A DNA stretch of 64,000 nucleotides from Leptidea sinapis (lineage: Eukaryota > Arthropoda > Insecta > Lepidoptera > Pieridae): assembly GCF_905404315.1 (NCBI RefSeq), contig NC_066265.1, positions 32,140,501 to 32,204,500 of the forward strand, in the 5' to 3' direction. The position numbers and the translations under genes are program-made. Position 1 is the first letter of the stretch. The number at the start of each line of letters is the position of its first letter. The notes beneath the pieces were generated by a model. The model was not told the origin of the DNA, ran no database searches, and saw nothing but the letters and a program-made list of their open reading frames with translations. Below are positions 1 to 14,400 of the stretch, one piece after another.

Positions 1-360
1 GTATGTAAAGTCGGAGGTTCCGCTGTGGTACCCACCGAGCCTCCAGGATCCTGTGCAAAGCAGCTTTTTTAATGATAAAAGCCTCCCACATGAGCTTAAA
101 TCATAAAACGCATTTATTTTAATTAATTAAAAAAATAAGTTTGACTTTAAAATCAGGATTGGAAATTCAAATATCATTTGTAACAATAATCATCTTATTT
201 CTGTAATTAGTGTCTATCTTTTATAGTTTGCATTGGAAATGATGTAATTGGTCGCAAAACAAGAGTATTATATTGATCAAAATAAATAGGTGCCTGACTA
301 AAAAGTTTCCTTGCTTAATTAATATTAAAAGAAATTATCCGCCTACTAATAGCCTAACCA

Positions 361-448
361 CATGGTCGGATTTGGTCCGACCGAACATTCTAATATGGTC
401 CGGTACCGGACCGCGCCCGCTGTTCAGTCGGACCAAATCCTATCATTA
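361..448. mobile_element. Small MITE, copy 1 of the GGATTTGGTCCG family
   Basis: Inverted ends ATGGTCGGATTTGGTCCGAC and the reverse complement of a matching end near 448. GC-rich core with its own small palindrome (GGTCCGGTACCGGACC). About 88 bp. Confidence 0.6.
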
Positions 449-1062
449 TAGCTTAAACGCCGCCTTTAGATAATATGATATTTCTAATTAATTGATTTGT
501 GGACCTGCCACAGAGTAATTACCTATTAATTAATATTTTGATTTATTTTATACCACATTTTAGGTACTATTGCTAATCGATCTTTAAAGGTTAGGTACTT
601 TAAAATCATACAGTAATTTAAATTGTATTAAAACTGTGTACATATTATATTGTTTGTTTAAAGGATAAGCCTCACCAAATTTGGTATCTTATTACACTTT
701 TTTCATTAATATACTTAATTATATTATAAAAATGTACATGTGCAGGATGTGCAAGTACATAACCAATTTTTTCCCATAATTACAATTTTCTTAAAACACC
801 TTTCATAACGTTTTAAGTACCTATTCAATATTTAGTGGCAGTGTGTTGCAACGTGTTATCTAATAATTTAATTGTAGGTATGTATAAAAGCACAATAACG
901 TCATAATAGTAATATAATTTCATAGAATACTATATCTACTTGCTGCCAAATTATAAATATAAGTAAAAAGTCAAAGTATAATTATATATATAATAAGCTT
1001 CTTATTATATCGACTGTCAAAATTTTCACTTCAGAAAATGATACTTCATTAAAGCCTCAACA

Positions 1063-1222
1063 TATGATCGGGTTTCATACGGTCGAATCACCGGACGCGG
1101 TCTAGCAGCGGACCACATTCGATGATATGTCCCATTGTCCATCACACAAAATTATTGTTATCGGACCATGCAGAGTACGACGCCGGCGCCGACAATATTG
1201 CCGAACCAAATCCGACCATGTG
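1063..1222. mobile_element. MITE, copy 2 of the GGATTTGGTCCG family
   Basis: Left end ATATGATCGGGTTTCATACG and right end (reverse complement) ACATGGTCGGATTTGGTTCG are related to each other and to copy 1. About 160 bp, no coding capacity. Confidence 0.55.
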
Positions 1223-1718
1223 TTTAAGGGTATTATTACATAGGTACATATACGCCCCAAAAGTGGATTACGGTACCTAGGTTCTTACATAAATTTGGAG
1301 TTATATATTACAAACCAGGAACTAGTTTTGTAGTTCGTAATGACTTTACATACATTTAAATGTTCTGCGTAGGTACCTACACAAAAGTTAGAAGCTAATA
1401 GGATCACATGGTTATCTATTTGTCAAGACCCTTTTTTCTCAGAAACATGTAGAGGAATGAAATTTAATCATTTATATTTTAATTTTAAATATTGCTTGAA
1501 ACTCTGAAAAAATAAGAGGTACCATAAGCTGAGCCAGTTCTCAGATTTAATAATTTTAAATCAATATGTCTGTGTCCACTTACGCAGTTTTTTTTTGTTC
1601 TCATATTACAAAATGTATTGCAAAGTGCATTTAAGCAAATAATTTCGATAGCAAAGTGAAGTTCTACTACAGTACAATAAATTACAGTTTATTATTATAT
1701 AATAACCTACACTCTAGT

Positions 1719-1724
1719 TTTATT
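1719..1724 (-). promoter_or_regulatory. Candidate poly(A) signal of DCX-EMAP
   Basis: AATAAA on the minus strand about 530 bases downstream of the stop; a second AATAAA lies at 1,688-1,693. In AT-rich DNA such hexamers arise by chance, so this is only a candidate 3' end. Confidence 0.35.
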
Positions 1725-2255
1725 TAAAGTCTTAGATCATGTTACTTCATAGAACTTTATATCCTAAAAGTTCGCAATTCAATTTTAGTTCTAAAGATTT
1801 CTTCTGCAGAGATCTTTAGTACAGATTTAGTTCTCATGCAGCCCAGATAAGGTACAGTTGTTTAAACTGATATATTCTGATAAAATATATCTCAGGGCGA
1901 GAACATCGTGAACATGAGTATTAAAAAATCTTGATATATCTTGTCCAATAATAATAGAAAATGCTGGGTGTATATAAGACACCTGTCTTACATACCTATA
2001 TAAGACATATACAGCCAAAATATCTGAATCCGAATAATCGACTTTAATGAACTATTCCCATATGACACATCACCGTGGCGCAAAAAGGCCATAAAATGTG
2101 TAATGTCGCATTCCACGAAGCTCCAACGAAGGGTACTCTTGCGCCGATCAATCAAGTGCATCAAAATCCAGAACTTGGAATGTGGGCGGTGCAGTAACCG
2201 GAGGTGTTGGAGGTGCAACGACAAGGGCAGGGGGTCTCAGCCCCTGATACTGATG

Positions 2256-2409
2256 CTAGTCATCCACCAATTCCCAAAGCATGAGCGCCGCGTCGGAGCC
2301 ACCAGATGTGACAAGGCAACGGTCGTTGAACAAGAATCTGGCGGCCAGGACCGCGCCTGTGTATACTTTCACTTCGTAATATTCTGCCTTGGGGCTTGCA
2401 CAGGGGTAC
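2256..2409 (-). CDS. DCX-EMAP: DCX-EMAP terminal exon 21
   Basis: 154 bases, phase 2 in. [18 protein letters not shown], then [20 protein letters not shown] and MLWELVDD followed by TAG. The VTSGGxDxALMLWE ending is the usual close of EML proteins, so the C terminus is complete. Confidence 0.96.
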
Positions 2410-5400
2410 CTAAAATTGAAAGAAATTTTAAACGTAAGAAATAATATGGTTTTACTGATAATATTTTCTACGATTATTAACGATTAGAATAGAATTGTGA
2501 ATTAACGGTATCGTTAAATATTGACGTTAATGTTAAATTTAATTATAAGTATTAATTTTATTACTAGTCCTTGGCGGAATAGGTTAAACCTTTGACTCTC
2601 ACAACGGTTCGAGTTTCGTCTGCCACGTATTTTCGGTTCTCTGATTTATTCTTACGTTTTTAAGTATTCGATATCAGGTGACATTTTTTAGGACCTTTAA
2701 CAATATACTACTACTAGTCATTGTGTATTGATAATTGTGTAGGTAGGTATAAAAAAAGGTTAGTATTTTATTTGTCGATAATTAACATATAAAGAAATTA
2801 TAATTTCATCAAACAGAATAATATCAAGAATATTATATTTAAATATTAAAAACGTTTAAGCTCAAGGTGGAAAGGAATACTCACTTAAATAGACGGAGGT
2901 ATCCATCGGAGTCTCCACTGATTAGCAGATCATGGGCGGACGAGCGACTTGAAGATGTTATCAGTGAAGTCATGGGGTAGAATCTGTTGTTCCACATTCC
3001 TGTTGATAAATTAACAGTTAAAAATGGAACGAAAATGAGGATGCAGTATAACAGAAAAGTTACCTTATCCTATCTAAGACCGAAGTGAGAACTTCGTCAA
3101 GGCGATGCTAATAATGTGAAATAAAACGTTTTTTTTTTTCTTCATTTCATTCCAATTCTAATTCAAATATTTTTATTCGAAATAGGATGTGACATCACTT
3201 AATGAAAGTCAAAAACCACCCACCAAGACGAATGCCTCAGACCTGAGAAAAATGAGCGCAACAAACTCGGCAGGCTTTTTATTATATTTATGAAAAAATA
3301 TGTATTGAAATGATGGGGGTCATCTTTAGTTGCGTCGGAACTCCATTGCTACGTTAAAAAACTTGAAATCACAATGAAATTACCATAATTTCCATTTAGT
3401 TAATTATACCTTTTTAATCACATATGAATGTTTAAAATTAGTACTGCTTAGAATCAAAATAAGAATGTTAAAATACAAAAGGCATGGCTCAGGCCTGAGA
3501 AAAATATCTCAACATACCTTAATTGTTAATAAATTCAAGGTCTAGTGGATGGCACAAATAATTAAATTTGTATTTAATACAGTTTTGCCATACCTTAAAA
3601 TTAACCTAAAATATTTGCGATATTATATAAACGGCACTTCCATTGAGTTAGTGGTATTATTAAAGTATCAGCTAGTATTTTGTAATATGGTTTATCTACA
3701 CCCATGCTTTAAATCCTCTATTAAAGATTCTGAAACAGTTAGCTTATTGCCAACATTAAAACACCCATTGTTCTAATAACCATTACATCATCCAAAAGAG
3801 TGTTGTAATGTTGTACTGAATTTCATAACAACACTCCTATGTTTTTTTTATCCCTTCATGCGCAAAGAGTTTCAACAGACAGCCACATTCTTATTGCTCG
3901 ATGCGTGGTATCTGTATGAATTTCAAAAAAAGAACATTTTCGTTTACGCGCGTTCCACACTACGAGAACGTCGCGCGCCGTAAAAAAAAGTAGGTTATTC
4001 GAATCCCCATATTTCTTCGATATTTTTATTGTTTTGTTTACAAAAAATGAGCGATTCATTTTAAACGCTGCAAAAGAACATTATATTCGAGTGAATTTTA
4101 ATTATTGCACTATACAAAATGTAAATTACTACTAAAATAAATAATTGTTTCATTAATACTTACTTTATTTGTATATAATCAGTAATGAATGATATTAGGT
4201 TACTACTAGGACGGGTGTTTTAATGTTAGCAGTAAGCTAACTGTTCCAGAATCTTTTAGAGGACTCATATGGGTGTAGATAAAGTCTTGTATGCAACTGT
4301 TGATAATTAGGTATTAAAAACTAAAATAAATTATTGTTTCATTAATACTTACTTTATTTGTATATAATCAGTAATGAATGATATTAGGTTACTACTAGGA
4401 CGGGTGTTTTAATGTTAGCAGTAAGCTAACTGTTCCAGAATCTTTTAGAGGACTCATATGGGTATAGATAAAGTCTTGTATGCAACTGTTGATAATTAGG
4501 TATTAAAACACTCATGTGATACTATTATCACACTCGTGTTTTAATACCCCTTATTACACAACAGTTGCATAAATAACAATTTTTTAATCACACTTACTGT
4601 GACTTATTTATGCATTAGCATATATCGATTATTTAACCTATTCTTAATATTAACAATGCTAGATATTTTTATTATTTTATTTATTTAGAGCATTGGCCAC
4701 TGGATTCTATGAGCTTAAACTTTGTTTTATAAAGTATGTACTTAAGCACTTGATTTTTACTTTTCAAAAAGTTCAAGTTTATTAAGTTCAAACTTAAACA
4801 TATGATCAAACAAGAATATGTTAAAACGACATTTTTCAATCTAAGGGATACTAGAATTAATTCTCTTGCTATTTTTTTGCATTTAGTAGCCAATTATATT
4901 AATTGTTAAATCATTTCGTACATTCATTAATTTGAGGAAATTAATTTTGATTATAAAGTTAATTCATTGTTGTAGCAATTTTTATAGAGATAATATTATT
5001 ATAAAATATTATATAATACGTTCACCTGCAACTGTAGGTACCTACAACAGTTATTATTGTACTTACCACATAATTAAATACCATAAATATGTTATCTCTT
5101 ATTTACTTACCTGATACAAGGAATCCAACTGTAGAATTGAATGTCGACCACTTCACATCCTTCATTGCGATTGGACTCTTCTCCGGTGACAAAGCTTTTA
5201 CATCCCCTGCAATGATTAAATCATTTTTAAATTTTAGAAAAGAATACAATAAAGAGTACCGCAGTACAGAGAGTAAAGATACATTTGTACTATGCCAAGT
5301 AAAATAATTAAATATTACATGTATAATGCATTGAAGGCAGCGAATATAAAAATTAGGTTAGTGCTACATTATATATAGCGCTTGTTGAGTTACATTACTG

Positions 5401-8400
5401 AAGGACCTTTCCGAACAACCTGGAAATACAAAGGACAAGAGATCCACTGTATTTTACTCGCCAGAGTCTATTGCTATTAATCGTTTTTTTGTAATTACCT
5501 TTATGACAATCAGAGTGGTGGCTACCAACACTGCATCTTCCGGTACATGGTCGCCATTCGAGGACTTTACTGTCCCAACGGCCATCTGTCCGTCGAACTA
5601 TGTGCCCTGCCCACTGCATTTGGACTATGTCGGTAACTTTGGTTTTCCTACGGATCTCCTCATTTCTGATTAGATATCGCAGGGAAACTCCGAGCATAGC
5701 CCTATCCATGACCCCGCTCAGAGGGTATGATGAGCTTTCTCATAAGGCCCATTGTTAGCGACCATGTCTGCATATCCAGCGCGGAAATGCTGCCATTATT
5801 CTTGGTACGCTTGCACGTAATGATAGTTTTATTTTTATGCAGTCATAGTATTGTAAATATAGTCATAATATTTGTTTTGTTTGAATAAATGAGTTCTTTT
5901 AATTAGTGTTTATATCGAGATGGAGGCGTGTACATGCGTTTCATAGATTGGCGTTGGTTGTTTTGAGGTTGAATGGGTGGATTCAGGCTTGCTGGTTGGA
6001 GTGTTTTTGTGGGGTTATGTTAATAAGGCGGGTCTACATAATTTCTTTGCTATTATCTTGGAAATTTGGTGTACAGTCTTTACTCAAAATAATAAACAAT
6101 ACTCACAAAAAGCTAGATCATAATCAGCGGTGACCGATTGCAAGTAGTTTCCATCGAGGCTCCAGTCAAGCTGCATCAGAGGTTGAGCGCCACGAATCTT
6201 GTTCGACTTCTTGTAGGAGAAGCCATCTCTTGACACCCGGAACAGGTAAATGCTTCCGTTTTGGGATCCAATTGAAAGCAAGTCGCCAGCTATAAGACAT
6301 TAGAGTACACGAGAATCAGTAAGATTTGCTGTTACTTCTTAGCTTTCTACAGAGTGTGTTTAGTACATCCGGTGTGCATCACCATCATATTACATCGTTT
6401 AATTAAGGGACAATAACTTTTTTTATGAAAATAACAGGCCAGACGAGCAGGAATTTTAGCTGATGATAATTGATACGCCTTGCCCAATACAATGCAGTGC
6501 CACTCAGGATTCTTGAAAAACCCAAAAATTCTGAGCGGTACTACAATTGCGCTCGTCACCTTGAGACATAAGATGTTAAGTCTCATTTGCCCAGTAATTT
6601 CACTAGCCACGGCGGCCTTCAGACCGAAACACAGTAATGTTCACGGCAGAAATAGGCGCCGTTGTGGTACCCATAATCTAGCCAGCATCCTGTGCAAAGG
6701 AGCCTTCTTAAAAAAAACCTTCTTCTTAAGCCTACCACTGGTGCGTTCGACAAATGTCGTTGTTTTTTCGTTATGTATATCGTCTGTTTTTGGGGTTATA
6801 GATTCCGGATATGTTTTGGGTACGGACCCAAAACATAACTGACGGGACCCCTGTTACTAATATATATGGCACAGTTAGACTTTGCTCAGACGTATCTAAC
6901 GAGTTAAGTCTAAGTCTGAGATATATAGAGTGAGTACACTCTATATATCTCAGACTTAGACTTTGACTTAGCTGAGTTCAATCTTTGATTTGGTATTTAT
7001 AGTCATTCGACAGTTGAGGTTATGCTATGTTTTATCTTAGGTAAAAGTTATGTGCGCTTTTCATTACACACAGTAGATTCTCTATTGTTCTTAGACAAAG
7101 TTTAATAATAGACAATATTATTTATTTAGTTTAAGTTTATTCTTTTATTTCTTGTTAAATATATTGACGTCATAGCAAAATCCTCCAAGGACTCCGCGAC
7201 TGTCCATGTATTTTAGAAGCGTAACAGCTGTTATGTTGAAACAGTATGTGTTAATATGAGTATTGAAGAATTAGAACATATAATAAAGGTTTCATTAACA
7301 ATACTAACTAGATATACAATACTAACACTACTCGTCACTGAACGATCGTGGGGCTTACTTGAGCGTAAGTAATCACCCCGACACATTTCTTGGTTACATA
7401 ATTATTTATTTTAACTTCGTGTATTGGGGACATTAACTAACTTAGACTTAAATGCCCATTCCGAAATTTACAGCGATTAACTGACCCACAAGATGGACCG
7501 ACGATCTGGTCAAGATCGCTGAAATATGTTCGATGAAGGCAGCGTAGGACCGATCTTCGTGGAAATCTTTGGAGGAAGCCTTTGCCCAGCAGTGGACGTC
7601 TTCCGGCTGATGATGATGATGATGAACCATTTGTAAAAAATGATTCGGAAATTTAATAATGAAAATTTCATACAGGCAGAATACTTTACAAATACTCAAA
7701 CGGAAATATACGCGAGAAAACCTGCAGAAACATAAAAAGACATAAACAGACTTGAAAAAAGATAGAAAGCACTAAACAATCATAAAAAAAAGATTTTAAA
7801 GATTTCTAACATCTTACCAACTAGCAGGTCTTACTTAAAATGACTAATTTATTACCGGTATTATACTGTAGACAATTGAGTGGGGAGCCACAGACTCTGA
7901 TGGTGCAGACGGAGGCTCCTGCATCTGCATTGAGAACAATGAGATGCCCTTCAGTGCTTCCAGCAGCCAACGCCCCACCTCCAGGATGCCAGGCTAATGA
8001 CACGCATTCATAGCCCACCTGGAATATATTAGAAAATATCATTATCATTGTTATAATTATTGTTTAAAACTCTCTGAAAACCCACAAGATTTAGAATCTA
8101 CCTTTTATAGAAGCTAGTGACATTGTGATGAGTAAATGATCCGTTAAAAGAGTTAAAGTGCTTTACTTTACAGAATCGAAGTAAAACTTGTGTGCTTTGG
8201 CTCGGAAACCAACCGGCCGCTCACTTGTGTGCTTTGGCTCGGAAACCAACCGGCCGCTCACCAAGGCTATTCTGTCAGTTGGCGGCACTTACCACCGTTC
8301 ATAATACGACTCACTTCTGCCGGAGTTAATACTCCAGTATAGCACGGTTCATAAGATGCTTTTTATTTTACCCATTCAAAATTTAAGCGGCCCAATGGCA

Positions 8401-11400
8401 TTTCCCGATTGTACTACGGACATATGCTCCATAATTGGTGCCGGTCCTTGCTCATTTTTTCAGGCTCTCATATTAATCAGCAGTAGTCCAAAAATAATGT
8501 TGTTGAACGGCTCTAGTACACCCTGCACTAGACCCGTCCGACAAAAGCTGTACGTACGGATCCGTCTCACTTCTACCCCATTACTATCACCCACCTTTTC
8601 TCCAAAGTTATGGAGATTATCAACTGCCAAGTCTTCGGGCACCAGCTTGTAAGCCAGTAGGGTTTCCGTGAACGTCTCTGATCTGGTGATCTTTTTGGGG
8701 TCAGCTTGAATGTTACACCACTCATCACAAGGCGTTTTGAGCAAACGACCATAACAGTCCTAACATATAATAAAAGTGAAAATACCCCCGGTCACATCAG
8801 ACTAGGCCTGTACCCTCAGACTAAGGCCCGTATTCCAAAAGGTGTTAAAATCTAGGTGATTCATGAATTGTATACTGATGGCACTTCTACCCACAATGAC
8901 AACAATACACTTGATCATTAGTTATATATTGAGACGCATTCTATATTATGGAGTTTAATATATAATTTCCCTTGGGCTTGCAGTAATGTCAATATTCTTC
9001 ACACTAGTACACATTCTACAAGTGCTATATAATTAATTGTTGTAGAGTGAGTTATTTACGTGCTTAGTAGATGTAACGAAGATAGGCTTATTATTCAAAT
9101 TTATCATGAAAACCTTATAATGTTGGAACATTAGGAGATTCATAACAACGATGTCATTATTACTGTAAAACAACTAACCGTTACAGCAAAAACAACTTTA
9201 TGGCCTTTCCACAGAGCGATGTTTTTATCGTGACCAGCAGTTGCGAACATCTCATCATCAGGGTGAACTGCTACTCCCATCAATTGTTTATAATGGCCAA
9301 ACACAATCTGTAAATTCGAATTCCACATAAAGTGACAGCACATAATTAACAAACAAAGTTCTAAAACACTCTGACTGAAAAACTTTACATATAACTAACT
9401 TACTTGATTAAAACGTCTCTGCAATGACCCTTCCATAATATTGTTGCGAGTTGTGCCGACATATAAATTACCATCATTTCTTCCTGGTCTCTGAGGATAT
9501 ATACTGCGCACTCCACCAGCAGTCTCAGGAAGCTATATATCAAAGTAATTCAAATAATACTAACATACTACTTAAAAGTTAAAAATTAATTTATTTCAAT
9601 ATTCATAAAAGTAGTACAATGCTTTTCAGTTATACCTTAGTATCAGTTATTCTCTTATAATTTTGTAATGAATCCCAGGCTGCTATTTTTCTGTCCCTTT
9701 CTCCACCGGATATTAACGTACCCTCAGATAGCATTATTAGTGAACTTATGCCTTTTATGTGCGCCTAAAAGTACACGCAATATGCTGTTAATGACTTTAA
9801 AATAATATAACAATTGTAAAAATTTATTAAAACTATACCGAAATTCCGGCTCAAAGGACCAAGTATGAATTTTTCTCATGTTTTCGTTATAAATATGTTG
9901 ATTTAGTATTTATGCAATGAATGCGTACCTCAAATTCCATTCGTACAAAATATGCACCATCACTGTCTACGCTATAAATTGTAATAAATCCATCACTATC
10001 AGCTGTAACTACGTCGCCATCTTGTTCAAACTGAAGCGCTGTTACGTGTGTCCGTGATGGCTATAGCAAGAACAAATTGTCAATATGTAAATAAAATTTG
10101 TTACGTCACTAAAATGTGGGTATTAATATATTACTCGAGCAAGCGCACAACTGTTATTATAGCAAGCGATACTTGAAGATATTCACTATTTTGTAACCGA
10201 TTGTATAGAGCCTATGATGATTAGTAAAAGGCTACGGCTATTCCTTATTTCTAGTGTTGTTTTGTTGTTCTTGTTAATTGTGTCTTTGACGTCTGTGGTT
10301 GATGTAACATTTCCATGAACGTTAATGGTAACCTTTTTTTTTGGAGTTTATGGCCTGGTATCTAGACCTTTAGGCCAAGTCTTGATTTAATGGTAATCTT
10401 AATAGCCTGGCCATAGATAATATAGTAAACGCGTCAACTACGTCTGTGTTGGACTTCATATACAAATATTAAACACCAAAAAATTTATACCGGTTTAATA
10501 ATGTCAGTTCGCTCGAAAAATCCATCTTTTCTTCTGTTCCAAAACGCCAAATGTCCTTTACCGTGGGTAATTAGCAAGTTGTCGTCGAGAGGATGAAATG
10601 CTGCACCCGAGAGCTCTTCCTGCAATGTCTGAAAGAAAAAGTATATTAAGATTGTTCTAGAATATCGATTATAAAGCAGAGGCGTGGGGCAACAAAATGC
10701 AAATGGAGGCGTGAGTTAGTGGATTTAACAAGCATGTTTCACTGTCACCACATGAGTGACGTGCCATGCCCCTTCAGTGTCTATTTGTTCTCCATGTAAT
10801 TGCACTGTGCACTAAGCTGAACTATGTCATTTAAATTCCAATTTCATCTTTATCTCTCAGTCTTACAATCCATTTTCTTCACACTGAATTGTTCTAGGGT
10901 AGATTGTAGTTTAAATTTAAAATTATTAGTCGTCTTTACTGATATATTATTATAGAATATAGAAGATTGGTGTAAAACAAATGTACTGTGCAAAGAGGCG
11001 TGACTAAAATGTTTGGAATCTTATTTTAAAAACTATATTTGTCTAAAATGTAATTTAGTTGTATTATATGTTACGCCCTAAGATCACAAACGGTCATCGA
11101 GCGAAAAACAGATCACAACGTTTTGTGGTCACTGTAAAATATCCACATCTCCTATTTCTTGTCTTGCCGGCCTGCCTGGCCACAACTCTGGTGGCAACAT
11201 TAGTTATTTAGTTTCCATTTTACTTACGCAACAAACACCCGCATTATAGACACAATTTTATCATAAGGAACCAAAAATAAAGGTTTAAAACTTATACGAG
11301 AAAAGCTCTTTGATAATTTTAATTTAGCTACATTTGTTATAATTTTAGTTTATCTAAAATGTGTCTTGCATATAGAAATAATATGTATTATTCTTAGAAA

Positions 11401-14400
11401 ATTGAGGTTGACAGTTAACCCTCTATTTTGAGCAATGCACGTACACTAACACTAAGTGACACACAAATCGCGAGTGTAACACCTAGCTTGTCACGCACAC
11501 TGAAGTAATACACCTGGCGTGTTTTCATCTGTTGTGTTATCTCTAGCAGCAAGAGGATAGCCTCTTTAGATAGAGATCTAGAGATATAAATTATCTATGG
11601 TTTTATTATTCAATGAATATTGAGGTATTAAGCAAGTGCTTAAGATAAGCACCATAATGATTTATTGAATACGATAAAATATTTTTTATAAGACCGACGA
11701 GACGAGCAAGACGTTCACCTAATGATAAATGATACGCCTTGTCCATTACAGTTCAGGATTCTTGATTCAACCCAAAGTTCGGAGCTGCAATATGCTTCAC
11801 TCTGAGACGTTAATAACAACATGTTAATTTTCATTAGACCATATAATTATAGCCTGTACTATGGATACAAGACTACGATATATTTAATACAATATATAAA
11901 CATCTATGACTCGGAATATAACATCCATAATCATCATATAAATGTTTGCACCTACCGGGATTTGAGCTATCAGCTCAGTAGGTAGGGTTTCTAACGACTG
12001 CGTTATAGGGTTGTCAAAGAAAAAGTATATAAAAGTCGGCATTTAGTTTAATACATAACTAATATATTGTTGCTTAAAAAAATTTATTGAATTAGGCGTT
12101 ACTTTGCGGAAATCCATAATTACACAAATGATTTAAGTTTTCTTTAGTGTTAATTCCGCCATTGGCTTGGCATTGAATGTCTCGTGCCAGATTTTGGCGA
12201 GACAACACGTCCTGAGGATGCCTCGTGTAGAGGCGTAACACGTGTCGAATTGTTTTAAAAACAAATACTGGCGGAATTAACATTCGTTTGTGTGCTTAAA
12301 AAAATGTTCTTAGGCTCAGATCTATAGAGCGTACTTAGAGTTTGCTCAGACTTTACTTACGTAAAACTTAGCCGAGAGTAATAAAACGTGAACTTCACTT
12401 TTGCATTGGGCTGTCGTAGCTTAAGCTCAGAATAACTTCAACTGTCAATTGAGTATAAAAACTAAATAAAAAATTATGGTCAACTAACACTCAGCAAAGT
12501 TCTACGTAAGTAAAGTCTGAGCAAAGTCTAAACGCTTCGACAGCAAACATTAAATATTCGTCATGAACTGTCGTCATGAACATATTATATTGTTCTACTT
12601 TTGCATATATTTAAATAAATTATAAAAGAAAAGGAAACCATCGCGTGACAATATTTTCTGTTATTGCCAAGAGTTAAACCTCCAAAATGTCTCCAATATG
12701 ATGACAAGAATGAGTAAATCTCATCTGTTTTAACATTGTAAAGCTTAAAGATTTTTTGATTGTTTGTTAATCTCTGAATCTACCGCTATCACTTGAATAA
12801 TTCTTTTTGTATGTGAAAACCTGACTCTTGAAGTAAAGGTAAACATATCTTATTAGGCTACTCGTCTGAGATAGCATAAGTATTGATTTTTGTGAAATAA
12901 GTCCTGTGAAAAAGCGCTCCCGATCTCGTTAATCATCAAACGCCGGGCATTGAAGAGTAGAGATGCATTGCTAGAGTATCCTCTGAGCTTGAAGGACCCT
13001 AAAACTAACTAACTAAACTAACGGCTCGGAAGCCGGCAGATCATTTCACAAAATGGCTATGCGAGGCAACAAATCGCTGTGGAGTTCTTGACAATGATAA
13101 AATTTCGCATTTCCAAATGTCCGGCGGTAAAATTCATCTGCTGGTATTAATAAATCTGAACAACTCCTCTGGGCACTACTTCCATGAGGTGAAAGGTGTA
13201 GACAAACCCCACGTTGTGTAGAGACAACGCCTAAGAGTGAAACCGATTGGAAAATACTTGATTTTTGATGATTTTGTATGGAGCACACTGCATTCGCTTA
13301 GGATGTGACAGTGTTCAAGTTTTTCACAATATCGTCTTCAAAAATAACAAAGCATATATGAGAAATGTGTATGAATATTTATTGCTCTCCATTTTCTTCT
13401 CCTGTTATTTCATCCGTATTCTGAGTCGATTCACAATTATTTGAATCGTTTTTTTTTATAACGGACGTACGGCAAGCTCGCCGTGCGGGATCCTCTCCTC
13501 CTCTCTTAGCGTCAGTACTCTTGTATAACGTTTTTAATCACATGTTCTCGCTCTATCGTTAAGTGGGCGGATGCTTTGCACAGGATGCCGGCTAGACTAT
13601 GGTTACCACAACGGCACCTATTTCTGCCGTGAAGCAGTAATGTGTAAACATTACTGTGTTTCGGTCTGAAGGGCGACGTAGCTAGTGAAATTTAATAAGC
13701 AAATGAGACTTAACATCTTATGTCTCAAGGTGACGAGCGTAATTGTAGTGCCGCTCAGAATTTTTGGATTTACAAGAATCATGAGCGGCACTGCATTGTA
13801 ATGGGTAGGGAGTATCAATTACCATCATTATTTCGGTCAATGGATCAGCCTTGCTATCCAACGCGGTAATGCTGCCAGTATTCTTGGTACGCTTCCACGT
13901 AATGATAGTTTTAATTTTATGTAGTCGTAGTATTGTAAATATAGTTATAAGATTTGTTTTGCTTGGTAAATATATACATTACCACCAGCTGAACGTCCTA
14001 CTCGTCTCGTCCCTTACTTTCATAAAAAAAAAACACAAAAAAGTGGTGAGGCAAGCGCCAATGAATATCCGCAACACCAGGAGTCATGAGATTATACTAT
14101 CTAAGTTGAGAGTTTATACTATATAAGTTGGGACCTAATTAGGTACTTCGGGAAAACTGCAACAAGTAATTGGTTCCACAAAGTGGATGTACAACGCAAG
14201 AAGTTACCTAAGTTCGTTTAAATTACACGTACCGAAGTTAATATAAGAAAATTTATCTTCAAATATATTTAAAATTATATATTGAGTGGTATGAATGTGT
14301 GCAGTAATTTTCGGATCTTTATTCCAAGACTGGGGTTAATATAATATACTAGTTGACCCGACAGTCGTTGTTCTGTATATAATAAATAAAATAATGTTTT

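Larger units (their letters stand above)
1..1680. other. Intergenic, repeat-rich, no gene seen
   Basis: Bases 1-110 are the edge of a high-copy interspersed repeat (see 6,403-6,735). Two related MITEs sit at 361-448 and 1,063-1,222. The rest is AT-rich sequence with no coding exon that I can support. Confidence 0.7.

Noticed and set aside
2103..2444. 113-codon plus-strand ORF
   Set aside because: Overlaps the last DCX-EMAP exon in antisense; no recognisable protein.
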